From NCBI RefSeq assembly GCF_013363975.1, contig NZ_JABWGN010000015.1, forward strand, positions 1-64,000: 64,000 nt of DNA, read 5' to 3'. The position numbers and the translations under genes were made by a program. This document shows, one piece after another, positions 12,101 through 19,517 of this stretch. The DNA is from Nonomuraea montanisoli. Lineage in GTDB: Bacteria > Actinomycetota > Actinomycetes > Streptosporangiales > Streptosporangiaceae. The notes beneath the pieces were generated by a model, which saw nothing but the letters and a program-made list of their open reading frames with translations, was not told the DNA's origin and searched no databases. How positions within the stretch are numbered: the first letter of the stretch is position 1; each line of letters opens with the position of its first letter.

Positions 12101-15100
12101 GGCCTTCGGCACGACGCGGGAGCGGCGGTACTGCCCGATCGGTTCGGTCAAGACCAACGTCGGCCACCTCGACCGGGCGGCCGGGGCGAGCGGCCTCATC
12201 AAGACCTCGCTCGCCGCGCACCACGGGATCATCCCGGCCAGCCTGCACTACACCAGCCCCAACCCCGAGATCGACTTCGACGGCAGCCCCTTCTACGTCA
12301 ACGCCGAGCTGTCCCCGTGGCGCACCCGCGACGGCAGGCCGCGCATCGCGGGGCTCAACTCGCTCGGGATGGGCGGGACGAACGTGCACATGGTGATCGA
12401 GGAGGCCCCCGCCCGTGACCAGGGCGTTCCGGGGACCGGGCGCCGGTACCAGGTGGTGCCGGTCTCGGCTCGTACGGCCGCGGCGGCGGACGAGGCGTGC
12501 CGGCGGCTCGGCCGGCACCTCGGCGCCGAGCCCGGCCCGCGGCTCGCCGACGTCGCCTACACGCTCCAGGTGGGGCGCAAGACGTTCGAGCACCGCAGGG
12601 CCGTCGTGGCCGGCGACGTCGCGACGGCCGCCGCGGCGCTCGACGGGCGGCGGGCGGACGATCTGCTGGGCCGGGTCGAGACGGTGCAGGGCCGGCAGGT
12701 GGCGTTCCTGTTGGCGGGCGTCGGCGAGCAGTACCCGGGCCTGGCGGGCGACCTCTACCGGCACGAGCCGGCCTTCCGCGCCGCGCTGGACGAGTGCCTG
12801 GCCCACCTGGCCGGGGCGCTGGACGGAGTCGTGGACGCGGCCGAGCTGGCCGACCTGCTGACCGGCGAGCGCGGCGAGAGCGGCGGGCTGGCCGCGCTCC
12901 TCGGCCGAGCCGCCCCCGCCGGGAACGGCCGGGAGGCCGCGCTGCGGCGGACCGAGGTGGTGCAGCCCGCGCTGTTCGCCGTCGAGTACGCGCTCGCCCG
13001 CACGCTCATGGCCTGGGGCCTCCAGCCGCGGCTCATGCTCGGCTACAGCCTCGGCGAGTACGTCGCCGCCTGCCTGTCCGGTGTGCTGTCCCTGCCCGAC
13101 GCCGTCGCCCTGGTCGCGCACCGGGCCCGGCTCATCGCCCGGATGCCCGCCGGCTCCATGCTGGCCGTCTCGCTGCCGCCCGACCGGCTGCGCGCCCGCT
13201 TCCGGCTGGACGGGCGCGGCCTCGACGTCGCCGCCGTCAACGGCCCGCAGGTCACCGTGGTCGCCGGCCCGGCCGAGGACGTCGAACGGCTGGCCGAGGA
13301 CCTGCGCGCCGCCGAGGTGCCGTGCCGGCCGCTGGAGACCACCCACGCCTTCCACTCCCGCATGCTGGAGCCGCTGGCCGAGGAGCTGACCCGGTGGGTC
13401 GCCGCCAACGTCCGGCTCAACCCGCCGGCCCTGCCGTACGTGTCGAACCTGACCGGCGCCGTCGCGGACGCCGCGCTCGTGCAGGACCCCGGCTACTGGG
13501 CGCGGCACATGTGCGGCACGGTCCGCTTCGCCGACGGCATCGGCACGCTGCTGGCCGACCCCGGCCTCGCCGTGGTGGAGATCGGGCCGGGGCAGTCGCT
13601 CGGCGCGATGGTGCGCGGCGCGGGCTGCCCGCCGGAGCGGTGGCCGCTGGTCACGCACACGCTGCCCGCCGCGAGCGACACGCGGCCCGGCGACGAGGCC
13701 CTGGCCGGCGCCCTGGCCCGGCTGTGGCTGTGCGGCGTCACCCTCGACTGGAACGTCTACCACGGCCGCACCCCGGAAGGCCCTCAGGAGGGACTGCCCG
13801 GCCGGGTGCCGCTGCCGACGTACCCGTTCCAGCGGCAGCGCTACTGGATCGACCCGCCCGCGGGGGCGCGCAGGGAGGCCGGCGAGCCCGCGGCGGAGGC
13901 GCCCGCCGACCTGTTCGAGGCGATCACCAGCCTGCCCAAGCTGCCCGAGGAGCAGTGGCTGTACCTGCCGGTGTGGCGGCAGACCGCGCCCCCCGCCGCC
14001 GCGGAGCGGCAGCCCGGGTCGTGGCTGGTGTTCACCCGCGACGGGCTCGCCGACGAGGCCGCCGACCGGCTGCGCGCCGCCGTCGCCCCCACGGGCGCGG
14101 CCGTGACCGCGGTACGGCCGGGCGACGCCTACGCCGCCACCGCCGACGGCTACACGATCCGGCCGGGTGACGTGGCCGACACCCTGGCCCTGCTGCGCGA
14201 CCTGCGCCTCGCCGGCCGCCCCCTGGACCGCGTCGTCCACCTGTGGACCCTGGACGCCCCGGACCCGGTGGCTTCGGGCGCGGACACCCCGGGCCCGACC
14301 GGGCCGGGCCTGGTGGTCCCGGGCGCGGGCACCCCGGACCCGACCGAGCCGGGAGTGGAGACCGCTGCGGAGGACCCGGCCGCCGCCGGACACGCCGTGG
14401 ACCTCGGTCTGCGCACGCTCGTGGCGCTCGCCCGCGCCGCCGGCGAGTCCGGCATCGGAGCCTGGTCGCTGGACGTGGCCGTCGCCGGGACGCAGCCGGT
14501 GCTCGGCGACGAGGTGGCCGACCCGTACGGCGCGACGCTGCTCGGCCCGTGCGCGGTGATCCCGCTGGAGTACCCCGGCGTGACCACCCGCCTCGTCGAC
14601 CTGCCCGCCGGACCCGGGACGCGCGACCTGGACGGCCTGGCCGCCGAGCTGGCCCGCCCGCAGAGCGAGCGCACCGTGGCGCTGCGCCGGGGCCGCCGTT
14701 GGGTCCCCGGCTACGACCCCCTCCCGGCCCCGCCCCCTGGGACGGAGCCGCTGCGGGAGGGCGGCGTGTACCTGGTCACCGGCGGCCTCGGCGGCATCGC
14801 CCTGGGCCTGGCCGAGCACCTGGTCCGCGCGTGCCGGGCGCGGCTGGTGCTGCTGGCCCGCCACGGCCTGCCGCCCCGCGCCGACTGGGCCGGGATCCTG
14901 TCCGGCGACACCCACGCCGGGGAGACCACCCGGCGGCGCGTCCGGGCCGTCGCGGAGCTGGAGGCGCTGGGCGCCGAGGTCGAGATCGTCACCGGCGACG
15001 TCTCCCGGCCCGAGGACGTGCGCCGCGCCGTGGACACGGCCGTCGCCCGCTTCGGGGCCCTGCACGGCGTCCTGCACGCGGCCGGCGTCCCCGCCATGGG

Positions 15101-15989
15101 CCTCATGCAGTTCAAACGTCCCGAGGAGCTGGACGAGGTGCTGGCGCCCAAGCTCGCCGGCACCCTCGCCCTGGCCGAGGCGCTGCGCCTGGGCCGGCCG
15201 GACGAGGTCGAGCTGGACTTCCTCGTGCTGTTCTCCTCGATCACCTCGGCCACCGGCGGCGGCCCCGGCCAGGTCGACTACTGCGCCGCCAACGCCTTCC
15301 TCGACGCCTACGCCCACCGGCTGGCCGCGACGGGACGGCGCGTGGTGTCGGTCGGCTGGGGCGAGTGGACGTGGAACGCCTGGGAGGCCGGGCTCGCCGG
15401 GTACGAGGAGGCGCTGGCCGACTTCTTCCGGCAGAACCGGGCCCGCGTCGGCATCGCGTTCGACGACGGCTGGCGCTCGATGCTGCGCGCCCTGGCCACC
15501 GGCGAGCCAAGGGTCGTCGTCTCCACCCAGGACTTCCCGACGCTGGTGCGCGGCAGCAGCGAGTTCACCGTGGACGTGGTGACCTCGCCGGCGATGGGCG
15601 GCGCGAGCGGCGAGCGGCACCCGAGGCCCGAGCTGCTCACCGCCTACCAGGAGCCGGACGGCCACGCCGAGGAGACCATCGCCGCCATCTGGGGCGAGTC
15701 GCTGCGCCTCGACCGGGTCGGGGTGCTGGACAACTTCTTCGAGCTCGGCGGCAACTCGCTGCTCGGCGTCGCCATCGTGGCCGCCGTGCGGCGCGCGTTC
15801 GAGCTGGACGAGCTGCCGCCGCACGTCCTGTACGAGGCGCCGACCGTGGCCGCGCTCGGCCGGACCGTCGAGGCGCTGGCCTCGGGCGCGGCCCCGGCCC
15901 TGGCCGGCTCGGGCGGCGGCAGCCAGGTGCGCGCGCAGCTACGCCGCTCCGGCCTGGAGGCGTCGGCGGCGCGCAGGCGAGGACGGTGA
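6102..15989 (+). CDS. Type I PKS, two modules: KS-AT-KR-ACP-KS-AT-KR-ACP
   Basis: A 3295-residue bimodular synthase. Module 1 has KS from about residue 22 (Cys191, YCSTSL), AT (Ser645, GYSLGEY; HAFHS), KR near 1276-1500 (GGLGDVG) and ACP Ser1598. Module 2 has KS from about 1677 (Cys1847, TFCSTSL), AT (Ser2316; HAFHS), KR from about 2887 (GGLGGI, FSS, DYCAANAFLD) and ACP Ser3219. Both ATs look malonyl-specific and both modules lack DH and ER, so each should leave a beta-hydroxyl. The start ATG overlaps the previous stop (ATGA), implying translational coupling. There is no N-terminal docking coil, and the C-terminus ends in a short basic tail (EASAARRRGR). The CSTSL KS, the GxGEQYPG AT entry motif and the LGGNSL carriers differ from canonical actinomycete modules. 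No thioesterase domain is fused. Confidence 0.95.
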   Translation: MRTIDVIDDIDEIDGESSGTDIAIVGMSGRFPGAADVAGLWSVIRSGASGVTRFTDDELRAAGVPEELIADPSYVKASPVIDGVELFDAGFFGIGPKEAQILDPQHRLFLEHGWTALEDAGCDPTRFDGAVGVFAGCAHSSYMQNNLLPSGIGAVMGELAVGLANDKDSLTTRVAHTLGLSGPSYGVQSYCSTSLVAVCAAATSLASFECDLALAGGVAVNVPHRVGYLYQQGGIAPPDGECRAFDAGGLGAPLGSGVGVVALRRLEDALADGDQIYAVLRGWAVNNDAGRKVGFTAPGVQGQAAVMAEALASAGLTPADIDYVEAHGTGTALGDAAELAALQQVFRDESVLIGSVKTNLGHLDRAAGVTNLIKVALSLRHDEIPPTVNLTDPNPQLASGQARLEIVTGLRRWPREAGRTRRAGVSAFGIGGTNAHVVVEEAPLVPRTEEQPRPELLVWSARTASAADAMTERLAAHLAADGSAHRLADVAHTLQTGRQVFAHRRMAVASSTDEAAGRIRSGAVLGGAGSRADRPVAFLIAGTGEQYPGMAAELYESEPVFRAALDKCRAELRRRTGGEDPLAEMIGPRRGGEGDALGRLLGRASAPAAAPPTRVLQPALFAVEYALARLVQSWGVEPAALAGYSLGEYVAACLAGVMSLESAVALVAHRAALIDELPPGRMCAVPLAAADLRERLAGVTGVDVAAVSGPELTVLAGDPAAMAEARALLEADGVPCRPLATSHAFHSRMMEPLRERLTAWIAENVPLHAPRVPVVSNVTGELATAAQLTDPAYWAEHMCATVRFDGVLSTLLRLDGDAALLEIGPGQSLGAMARGHRDCPPDRWPLVVATLPGADDPRPAGEALAEAAGRLWLAGVPIDWSGYRQDRPVAKVGLPTYPFERERYWIDPPSQASAPVAAPVAVPAAAGQRASDGGATSQALNGVTPQAVNGAAPSFGVASSFGVGSSFGVAGEVSAGRPHVELLVPEWIPAGVPERGTPARVGRCVLVSGGVLVSGGVPVSGGAGGEAVVSGADGRGTEVAAAGADAQAAEALARSLRAHGVDVVTVTGPDDPAALTRALDASTTPGLDLSATRGLDVSAPVTVVDLRLLAPTLDSSGPDGSAAGGGLVPVARLLAAFGEQGGDGTRVLLVTRGGQAAADGEVPDAAHAAAATLPMVANQEYLSLDCAAVDLDPDADAQAVADALTGEILNPSGEVFVAYRDGTRLLRAFTPGEPPASERAASELPASELPASEPSASEPSASEPSASEPSASEAGGTYLVTGGLGDVGLLVAEHLARAGAARLVLTSRAGLPADPGDPRREAVERIRALVAEVLTPAVDVTDAAAMRATLAGLADRGAYRLDGVVHAAADTRPGGFRPLRDLDDEAVARHFAAKVTGAQVLEQVLGELPADRAPRFCLVFSSTSAVLGGITFGSYAAANAALTALAHRGHSAWERGRTPTRWVAASWDTWAVTLDRLEGGMGAAMAAHSMSAAESLAAFDRLTAATRPGLVVAAGGLDDRLPRSVPAATALLAGSVPEAGAEGLPAGAGDRFPRPELPQPYTPPQSPVEHALAALWSEVLGVEPVGTRDNFFDLGGNSLVALQMLALVKQRFGVAVPTVALFEAPTVGTLAVILDERGATATAPSTATAVTEPASLPAVRVVGERTRTATEDDRRIAIIGMAGRFPGAPDVATFWRNLNDGVESISFFSEEELLAAGADPEQIKDPAYVPARPVLDDVSGFDAAFFGMSPRMAAITDPQQRAFLEVCWEALEQGGYAAPEHRGRVGVFGGANISTYLLRMTDHLLGGGQNEFSGFEVIMGNDKDALTTTVSYLFDLYGPSVAVQTFCSTSLVAAHLAVQSLRAGDCELALAGGVSIRVPDRVGHLYGPGGQESPDGHVRAFDAAAKGSMFGDGAAAVLLKRLPDAIRDGDHVWAVIRGSAMNNDGALKVGYTAPSVVGQSRVIADAMADAGVTGEDISYVEAHGTATELGDPIEVAALTRAFGTTRERRYCPIGSVKTNVGHLDRAAGASGLIKTSLAAHHGIIPASLHYTSPNPEIDFDGSPFYVNAELSPWRTRDGRPRIAGLNSLGMGGTNVHMVIEEAPARDQGVPGTGRRYQVVPVSARTAAAADEACRRLGRHLGAEPGPRLADVAYTLQVGRKTFEHRRAVVAGDVATAAAALDGRRADDLLGRVETVQGRQVAFLLAGVGEQYPGLAGDLYRHEPAFRAALDECLAHLAGALDGVVDAAELADLLTGERGESGGLAALLGRAAPAGNGREAALRRTEVVQPALFAVEYALARTLMAWGLQPRLMLGYSLGEYVAACLSGVLSLPDAVALVAHRARLIARMPAGSMLAVSLPPDRLRARFRLDGRGLDVAAVNGPQVTVVAGPAEDVERLAEDLRAAEVPCRPLETTHAFHSRMLEPLAEELTRWVAANVRLNPPALPYVSNLTGAVADAALVQDPGYWARHMCGTVRFADGIGTLLADPGLAVVEIGPGQSLGAMVRGAGCPPERWPLVTHTLPAASDTRPGDEALAGALARLWLCGVTLDWNVYHGRTPEGPQEGLPGRVPLPTYPFQRQRYWIDPPAGARREAGEPAAEAPADLFEAITSLPKLPEEQWLYLPVWRQTAPPAAAERQPGSWLVFTRDGLADEAADRLRAAVAPTGAAVTAVRPGDAYAATADGYTIRPGDVADTLALLRDLRLAGRPLDRVVHLWTLDAPDPVASGADTPGPTGPGLVVPGAGTPDPTEPGVETAAEDPAAAGHAVDLGLRTLVALARAAGESGIGAWSLDVAVAGTQPVLGDEVADPYGATLLGPCAVIPLEYPGVTTRLVDLPAGPGTRDLDGLAAELARPQSERTVALRRGRRWVPGYDPLPAPPPGTEPLREGGVYLVTGGLGGIALGLAEHLVRACRARLVLLARHGLPPRADWAGILSGDTHAGETTRRRVRAVAELEALGAEVEIVTGDVSRPEDVRRAVDTAVARFGALHGVLHAAGVPAMGLMQFKRPEELDEVLAPKLAGTLALAEALRLGRPDEVELDFLVLFSSITSATGGGPGQVDYCAANAFLDAYAHRLAATGRRVVSVGWGEWTWNAWEAGLAGYEEALADFFRQNRARVGIAFDDGWRSMLRALATGEPRVVVSTQDFPTLVRGSSEFTVDVVTSPAMGGASGERHPRPELLTAYQEPDGHAEETIAAIWGESLRLDRVGVLDNFFELGGNSLLGVAIVAAVRRAFELDELPPHVLYEAPTVAALGRTVEALASGAAPALAGSGGGSQVRAQLRRSGLEASAARRRGR
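8961..9010 (+). repeat. 18-bp in-frame repeat (SSFGVA) in post-AT linker
   Basis: Three 18-bp copies encoding SFGVAS, SFGVGS and SFGVAG lie in the linker between the first AT and its reductive region in the bimodular PKS. They are in frame and are the first of three separate repeat blocks in this linker. Confidence 0.8.
9114..9167 (+). repeat. 18-bp in-frame repeat (VLVSGG) in post-AT linker
   Basis: Three 18-bp copies encode VLVSGG, VLVSGG and VPVSGG; the first two are identical and the third differs by one base change. The block falls in the non-catalytic half of the KR region of module 1. Confidence 0.85.
9822..9920 (+). repeat. 15-bp in-frame repeat (ASE-LP/PS) before KR
   Basis: Six full 15-bp units and a partial seventh encode ASELP (twice), ASEPS (four times) and ASE, immediately upstream of the NADPH-binding motif of the first KR in the bimodular PKS. 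The unit is a whole number of codons, so copy-number change would not shift the frame. Confidence 0.9.
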
Positions 15990-16138
15990 CGGCCGCCCAT
16001 GACCCACGACCCCTACGCGGTGCCGGACGACTTCAGGACGGCACCCCTACCGGCGGCCGGACGACCTCCGGTCGGCGGATCCTACGAGAAGACCCACAGA
16101 GCATGCGAGAGACCAACGATGAGCGGAACGGAGCGGAC

Positions 16139-16984
16139 ATGACCCTTATCGGCGTGATCGGCGCTGGCGTCATGGGAGTCGGGGTCGCCCAGAACCTCGC
16201 CCAGACGGGACACGACGTGGTGCTGGTCGACAGGGACGAGCGGATCCTGGCGGACGCGCTGGCCACCATCGCCCGCAACACCCGCATGAGCCGGCTCATG
16301 GGCGGCCCCGCCCTCGACCCGGACGAGGTGCTGGCCAGGATCTCCACGGCCGTCGGCGCCGCGGGCGCGGCCAAGGCCGACCTGGTCATCGAGAACGTCA
16401 CCGAGAACTGGGACGTCAAGCGCGAGGTGTACGAGACCCTGGACCGCGAGTGCGGCCCGAACACCGTCTTCGTCGTCAACACCTCCGCCATCCCCATCAC
16501 CAAGGTCGGCGCCGTCACCGGGCGCCCCGACAAGGTGATCGGCGTCCACTTCATGAACCCCGTCCCGGCCAAGCCCGCCGTGGAGCTCATCCCCGGCTTC
16601 CACACCTCGCCGGAGACGATCCAGCGCACCCGCGACCTGCTCACCGCCATGGGCAAGAAGGCCGTGGACGTCAAGGACTCCTGCGGCTTCATCTCCAACC
16701 GGGTGCTCATGCTCACCGTCAACGAGGCCGCCTACCTCGTCCACGAGGGCGTGGCCGACGCCGAGTCGGTGGACGAGGTGTTCCGGAGCTGCTTCGGCCA
16801 CCCGATGGGCCCGCTGGAGACGGCCGACCTGATCGGCGTCGACACGATCCTCTACAGCGTCGAGGTGCTCTACGAGCACTACGCCGACAGCAAGTACCGC
16901 CCCTGCCCGCTGCTGAAGCAGATGACCGACGCCGGGCTGCACGGCCGCAAGTCCGGCCGCGGCTTCTACACCTACGCCCAGTAA
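16139..16984 (+). CDS. 3-hydroxyacyl-CoA dehydrogenase-like enzyme of alkoxymalonyl-ACP biosynthesis
   Basis: A 281-residue NAD-dependent dehydrogenase of the 3-hydroxybutyryl-CoA dehydrogenase family. The N-terminal Rossmann motif is GVIGAGVMGVG, followed by VLVDRDE. The catalytic histidine lies in GVHFMNPVP, and the C-terminal 3HCDH domain ends GRKSGRGFYTYAQ. Its length is that of stand-alone family members. In this setting (ACP, acyl-CoA dehydrogenase and FkbH follow directly) the family oxidises the 2-hydroxyl of glyceryl-ACP, as FkbK-type and ZmaG-type enzymes do. The ATG at 16139 is chosen because CGGAG is 5-8 bases upstream; an in-frame ATG at 16103 is possible. It follows the bimodular PKS after 149 non-coding bases. 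Confidence 0.92.
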   Translation: MTLIGVIGAGVMGVGVAQNLAQTGHDVVLVDRDERILADALATIARNTRMSRLMGGPALDPDEVLARISTAVGAAGAAKADLVIENVTENWDVKREVYETLDRECGPNTVFVVNTSAIPITKVGAVTGRPDKVIGVHFMNPVPAKPAVELIPGFHTSPETIQRTRDLLTAMGKKAVDVKDSCGFISNRVLMLTVNEAAYLVHEGVADAESVDEVFRSCFGHPMGPLETADLIGVDTILYSVEVLYEHYADSKYRPCPLLKQMTDAGLHGRKSGRGFYTYAQ

Positions 16985-17005
16985 CGACACGAAGGAGCTG
17001 TTTCG

Positions 17006-17257
17006 ATGACCGACACCAAGGGCCAGATCCTCGGCTTCGTCCGCGACCGGTACCCGCAGGCCGAGATCACCGAGTCGCAGGACATCTTCGCGCTCGGCTT
17101 CGTCAACTCGCTGTTCGCGATGGAGCTGGTGATGTTCGTGGAGAAGACCTTCGGCGTCACCATCCCCAACGACGAGCTGCGGATCGACAACTTCCGCACC
17201 GCGACCTCCATGTCCGACCTGGTGACCCGGCTCCTGGCCGAGCCGGCCGTCGCGTGA
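17006..17257 (+). CDS. Discrete acyl carrier protein for hydroxymalonyl-ACP formation
   Basis: An 83-residue stand-alone ACP whose phosphopantetheine attachment site is Ser35 in GFVNSLFAMELV. It has the four-helix layout of FkbJ/ZmaD-type carriers. It is expected to hold the glyceryl unit loaded by the FkbH-like protein while the two dehydrogenases oxidise it. AAGGAG precedes the ATG by about 9 bases. Its stop overlaps the GTG start of the next gene, so the two are probably translationally coupled. Confidence 0.93.
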   Translation: MTDTKGQILGFVRDRYPQAEITESQDIFALGFVNSLFAMELVMFVEKTFGVTIPNDELRIDNFRTATSMSDLVTRLLAEPAVA

Positions 17258-18432
17258 CCGTCACCGGCGTGGCGCCGCCCGCCGCCGCTCCGCCGGTCCC
17301 GGCCGCCGTCACGGCGCGGGTGACCGACCGGCGCTCCGCGCGGGCGTTCGTCGACACGCACGTGGCGCCGTACGCCGACGCCTACGACCGGGCGGGACGC
17401 GTGCCGGAGGAGCTGCTGCGGCGGGTGGCGGAGGCGGGCCTGTGGGCGCCGTTCCTGCCGCCCGAGGCGGGCGGGGCCGGCATGGACTGGGTGACGCTCG
17501 GCGAGGTCCACGAGGAGGTGGGTCGCGGCTGCTCCTCGCTGCGCAGCCTGCTCACGGTCCACACCATGGCGGCGTGGACCGTGCAGCGCTGGGGCAGCTC
17601 GGAGCAGCGCGAGCGGTGGGCGCCCGCCTTCGCCGCCGGCGAGCGGCTGGGCGCGTTCTGCCTGTCCGAGCCGGGCGCCGGCAGCGACACCTCGGGCATC
17701 ACCACGACCGCCGCCGAGTCCGGCGGCGGCTGGGTGCTGAACGGCGTCAAGAAGTGGACGACCGGCGGCCAGCGGGCGGACGTGTTCCTCGTCTTCGCCC
17801 GCACCGCGGCCAGCATCGGCGCGTTCCTCGTGCCGAGGGACACGCCGGGCGTGGAGGTGCGGCCGATCGACGACATGCTCGGCACCCGCGCGTCCATGCT
17901 CGCGGAGATCAGCTTCACCGACGTGGTCCTCGACAAGGACGCGCTGCTCGGCCCGAGCGGCTTCACCGCCGGCATGGTGCTCACCGGCACCCTCGACCTC
18001 GGCCGCTACAGCGTGGCGGCCGGGTCGGTCGGCATCGTCCAGGCGTGCCTGGAGGCGTCGGCCGCCTACGCGGCGAGCCGCGAGGTGGGCGGCACGCCGC
18101 TGGCGAAGCTGCCGCTCATCCAGGCCAAGCTCTCCGACATGGTGACCGACGCGCGGGCGGCCCGGCTGCTGCTGGCCGAGGCCGGCCGCCTCAAGGACGC
18201 CGGCGAGGCGTCCACGATCATGGCGACGTGGGTGGCGAAGTACTTCGCCTCCACCGCCGCCGCCCGGCACGCCTCCGAGGCCGTGCAGATCCACGGCGCC
18301 AACGGGTGCGGCACCGACTACCCCGTGGCGCGCTACTACAGGGACGCCAAGGTGATGGAGATCATCGAAGGCAGCAACGAGATCCAGCGGATGACCATCG
18401 CTGGCCAGGCCGATCGGGAGAAGACCGGATGA
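17254..18432 (+). CDS. Acyl-CoA dehydrogenase of hydroxymalonyl-ACP biosynthesis
   Basis: A 392-residue flavin-dependent acyl-CoA dehydrogenase. It shows the FAD-binding signature CLSEPGAGSD with a following KKWTTGG segment, and the catalytic base Glu372 in IIEGSNEIQRM. Next to a discrete ACP and FkbH, the enzyme is expected to act on ACP-bound 2-hydroxy-3-oxopropionate, giving hydroxymalonyl-ACP as FkbI/ZmaE-type proteins do. Translation starts at GTG 17254, which overlaps the ACP stop (GTGA). The N-terminal ~20 residues are Ala/Pro-rich and poorly conserved. The stop overlaps the following ATG. Confidence 0.92.
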   Translation: MTVTGVAPPAAAPPVPAAVTARVTDRRSARAFVDTHVAPYADAYDRAGRVPEELLRRVAEAGLWAPFLPPEAGGAGMDWVTLGEVHEEVGRGCSSLRSLLTVHTMAAWTVQRWGSSEQRERWAPAFAAGERLGAFCLSEPGAGSDTSGITTTAAESGGGWVLNGVKKWTTGGQRADVFLVFARTAASIGAFLVPRDTPGVEVRPIDDMLGTRASMLAEISFTDVVLDKDALLGPSGFTAGMVLTGTLDLGRYSVAAGSVGIVQACLEASAAYAASREVGGTPLAKLPLIQAKLSDMVTDARAARLLLAEAGRLKDAGEASTIMATWVAKYFASTAAARHASEAVQIHGANGCGTDYPVARYYRDAKVMEIIEGSNEIQRMTIAGQADREKTG

Positions 18433-19517
18433 GCGTTACCGCCGAGAGCCCGGACGCCGGCGTCGCCCTGCTTCCTCGGAAGCCGGCGCGGGGCCGCATC
18501 AAGTGCATCGTGTGGGACCTCGACAACACCCTCTGGAACGGCGTGCTGCTGGAGGACGGCGAGGTCCACGTCCGGCCGGCCGTCGTCGAGCGCATCCACG
18601 AGCTGGACCGCAAGGGCATCCTGCACTCCGTGGCCAGCAAGAACGACCGCGACACCGCGCTCGCCCAGCTGCGCGCCCTCGGCCTGGAGGAGATGTTCCT
18701 CCACCCGCAGATCGGCTGGAACCCCAAGTCGGAGTCGATCCGCAGCATCGCCAAGGCGCTCAACCTGGGCCTGGACGCGTTCGCGTTCGTCGACGACCAG
18801 GAGTTCGAGCGGGCCGAGGTGGCGCACGGCGTGCCGGAGGTCACCTGCGTCGACATCCTCGACCTGGAGGAGGCGCTGGCCCGGCCGGAGTTCCAGCCCC
18901 GGTTCGTCACCGACGAGTCGGCGCAGCGGCGCCACATGTACCAGGGGCAGATCGCCCGCGACGAGCTGGAGCAGGACTTCGTCGGCACCAACGAGGAGTT
19001 CCTGGCGAGCCTGGAGATGGACTTCACCATCGCCCCGGCCGCCCGTGAGGACCTCCAGCGGGCCGAGGAGCTCACGGTCCGCACCAACCAGCTCAACTCG
19101 ACCGGCCGCACGTACTCCTACGACGAGCTGGACGAGCTGCGCGAGTCGGACGACCACCTGCTGCTGGTGGCCTCGCTCACCGACAGGTTCGGCAGCTACG
19201 GCAAGATCGGGCTCGCGCTGGTGGAGAAGGGGGCCGACGCCTGGCGGCTCAACATGATGCTCATGTCGTGCCGGGTGATGTCGCGCGGCGTCGGCATGGT
19301 GCTGCTCAACCACATCATGCGGCTGGCCGCCCAGGAGGGCGCGGCGCTGCGCGCCGACTTCGTCGAGACCGGACGCAACCGCATGATGCAGGTGACGTAC
19401 GCGTTCGCCGGCTTCAGGGAGGTGGAACGGGACGGGGCGCACGTGGTGCTGGAGGCCGACCTGAGCGCGGTGCAGCCGCCCCCGCCGTACGTGCGGCTCG
19501 AAGTGAGGACGACATGA
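18429..19517 (+). CDS. fkbH: FkbH-like glyceryl-ACP synthase (HAD superfamily)
   Basis: A 362-residue protein of the FkbH family, which takes D-1,3-bisphosphoglycerate, removes a phosphate and places the glyceryl group on an ACP. HAD motif I is visible as WDLDNTLWNG near residue 30, followed by SVASKND and FVDDQEFER. The C-terminal half has the family segment RTNQLNSTGRTYSYDEL. The start ATG overlaps the previous stop and the gene lies in an unbroken coupled cassette. This is the committed step to the C3 extender unit. No FkbG-like O-methyltransferase accompanies it, so hydroxymalonyl-ACP rather than methoxymalonyl-ACP is the likely product, unless the methylase lies outside the window. Confidence 0.93.
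   Translation: MSVTAESPDAGVALLPRKPARGRIKCIVWDLDNTLWNGVLLEDGEVHVRPAVVERIHELDRKGILHSVASKNDRDTALAQLRALGLEEMFLHPQIGWNPKSESIRSIAKALNLGLDAFAFVDDQEFERAEVAHGVPEVTCVDILDLEEALARPEFQPRFVTDESAQRRHMYQGQIARDELEQDFVGTNEEFLASLEMDFTIAPAAREDLQRAEELTVRTNQLNSTGRTYSYDELDELRESDDHLLLVASLTDRFGSYGKIGLALVEKGADAWRLNMMLMSCRVMSRGVGMVLLNHIMRLAAQEGAALRADFVETGRNRMMQVTYAFAGFREVERDGAHVVLEADLSAVQPPPPYVRLEVRTT

Noticed and set aside
9810..15824. A 2004-codon minus-strand open frame opposite the bimodular PKS
   Set aside because: Same composition artefact; the plus strand has clear KS, AT, KR and ACP motifs throughout.
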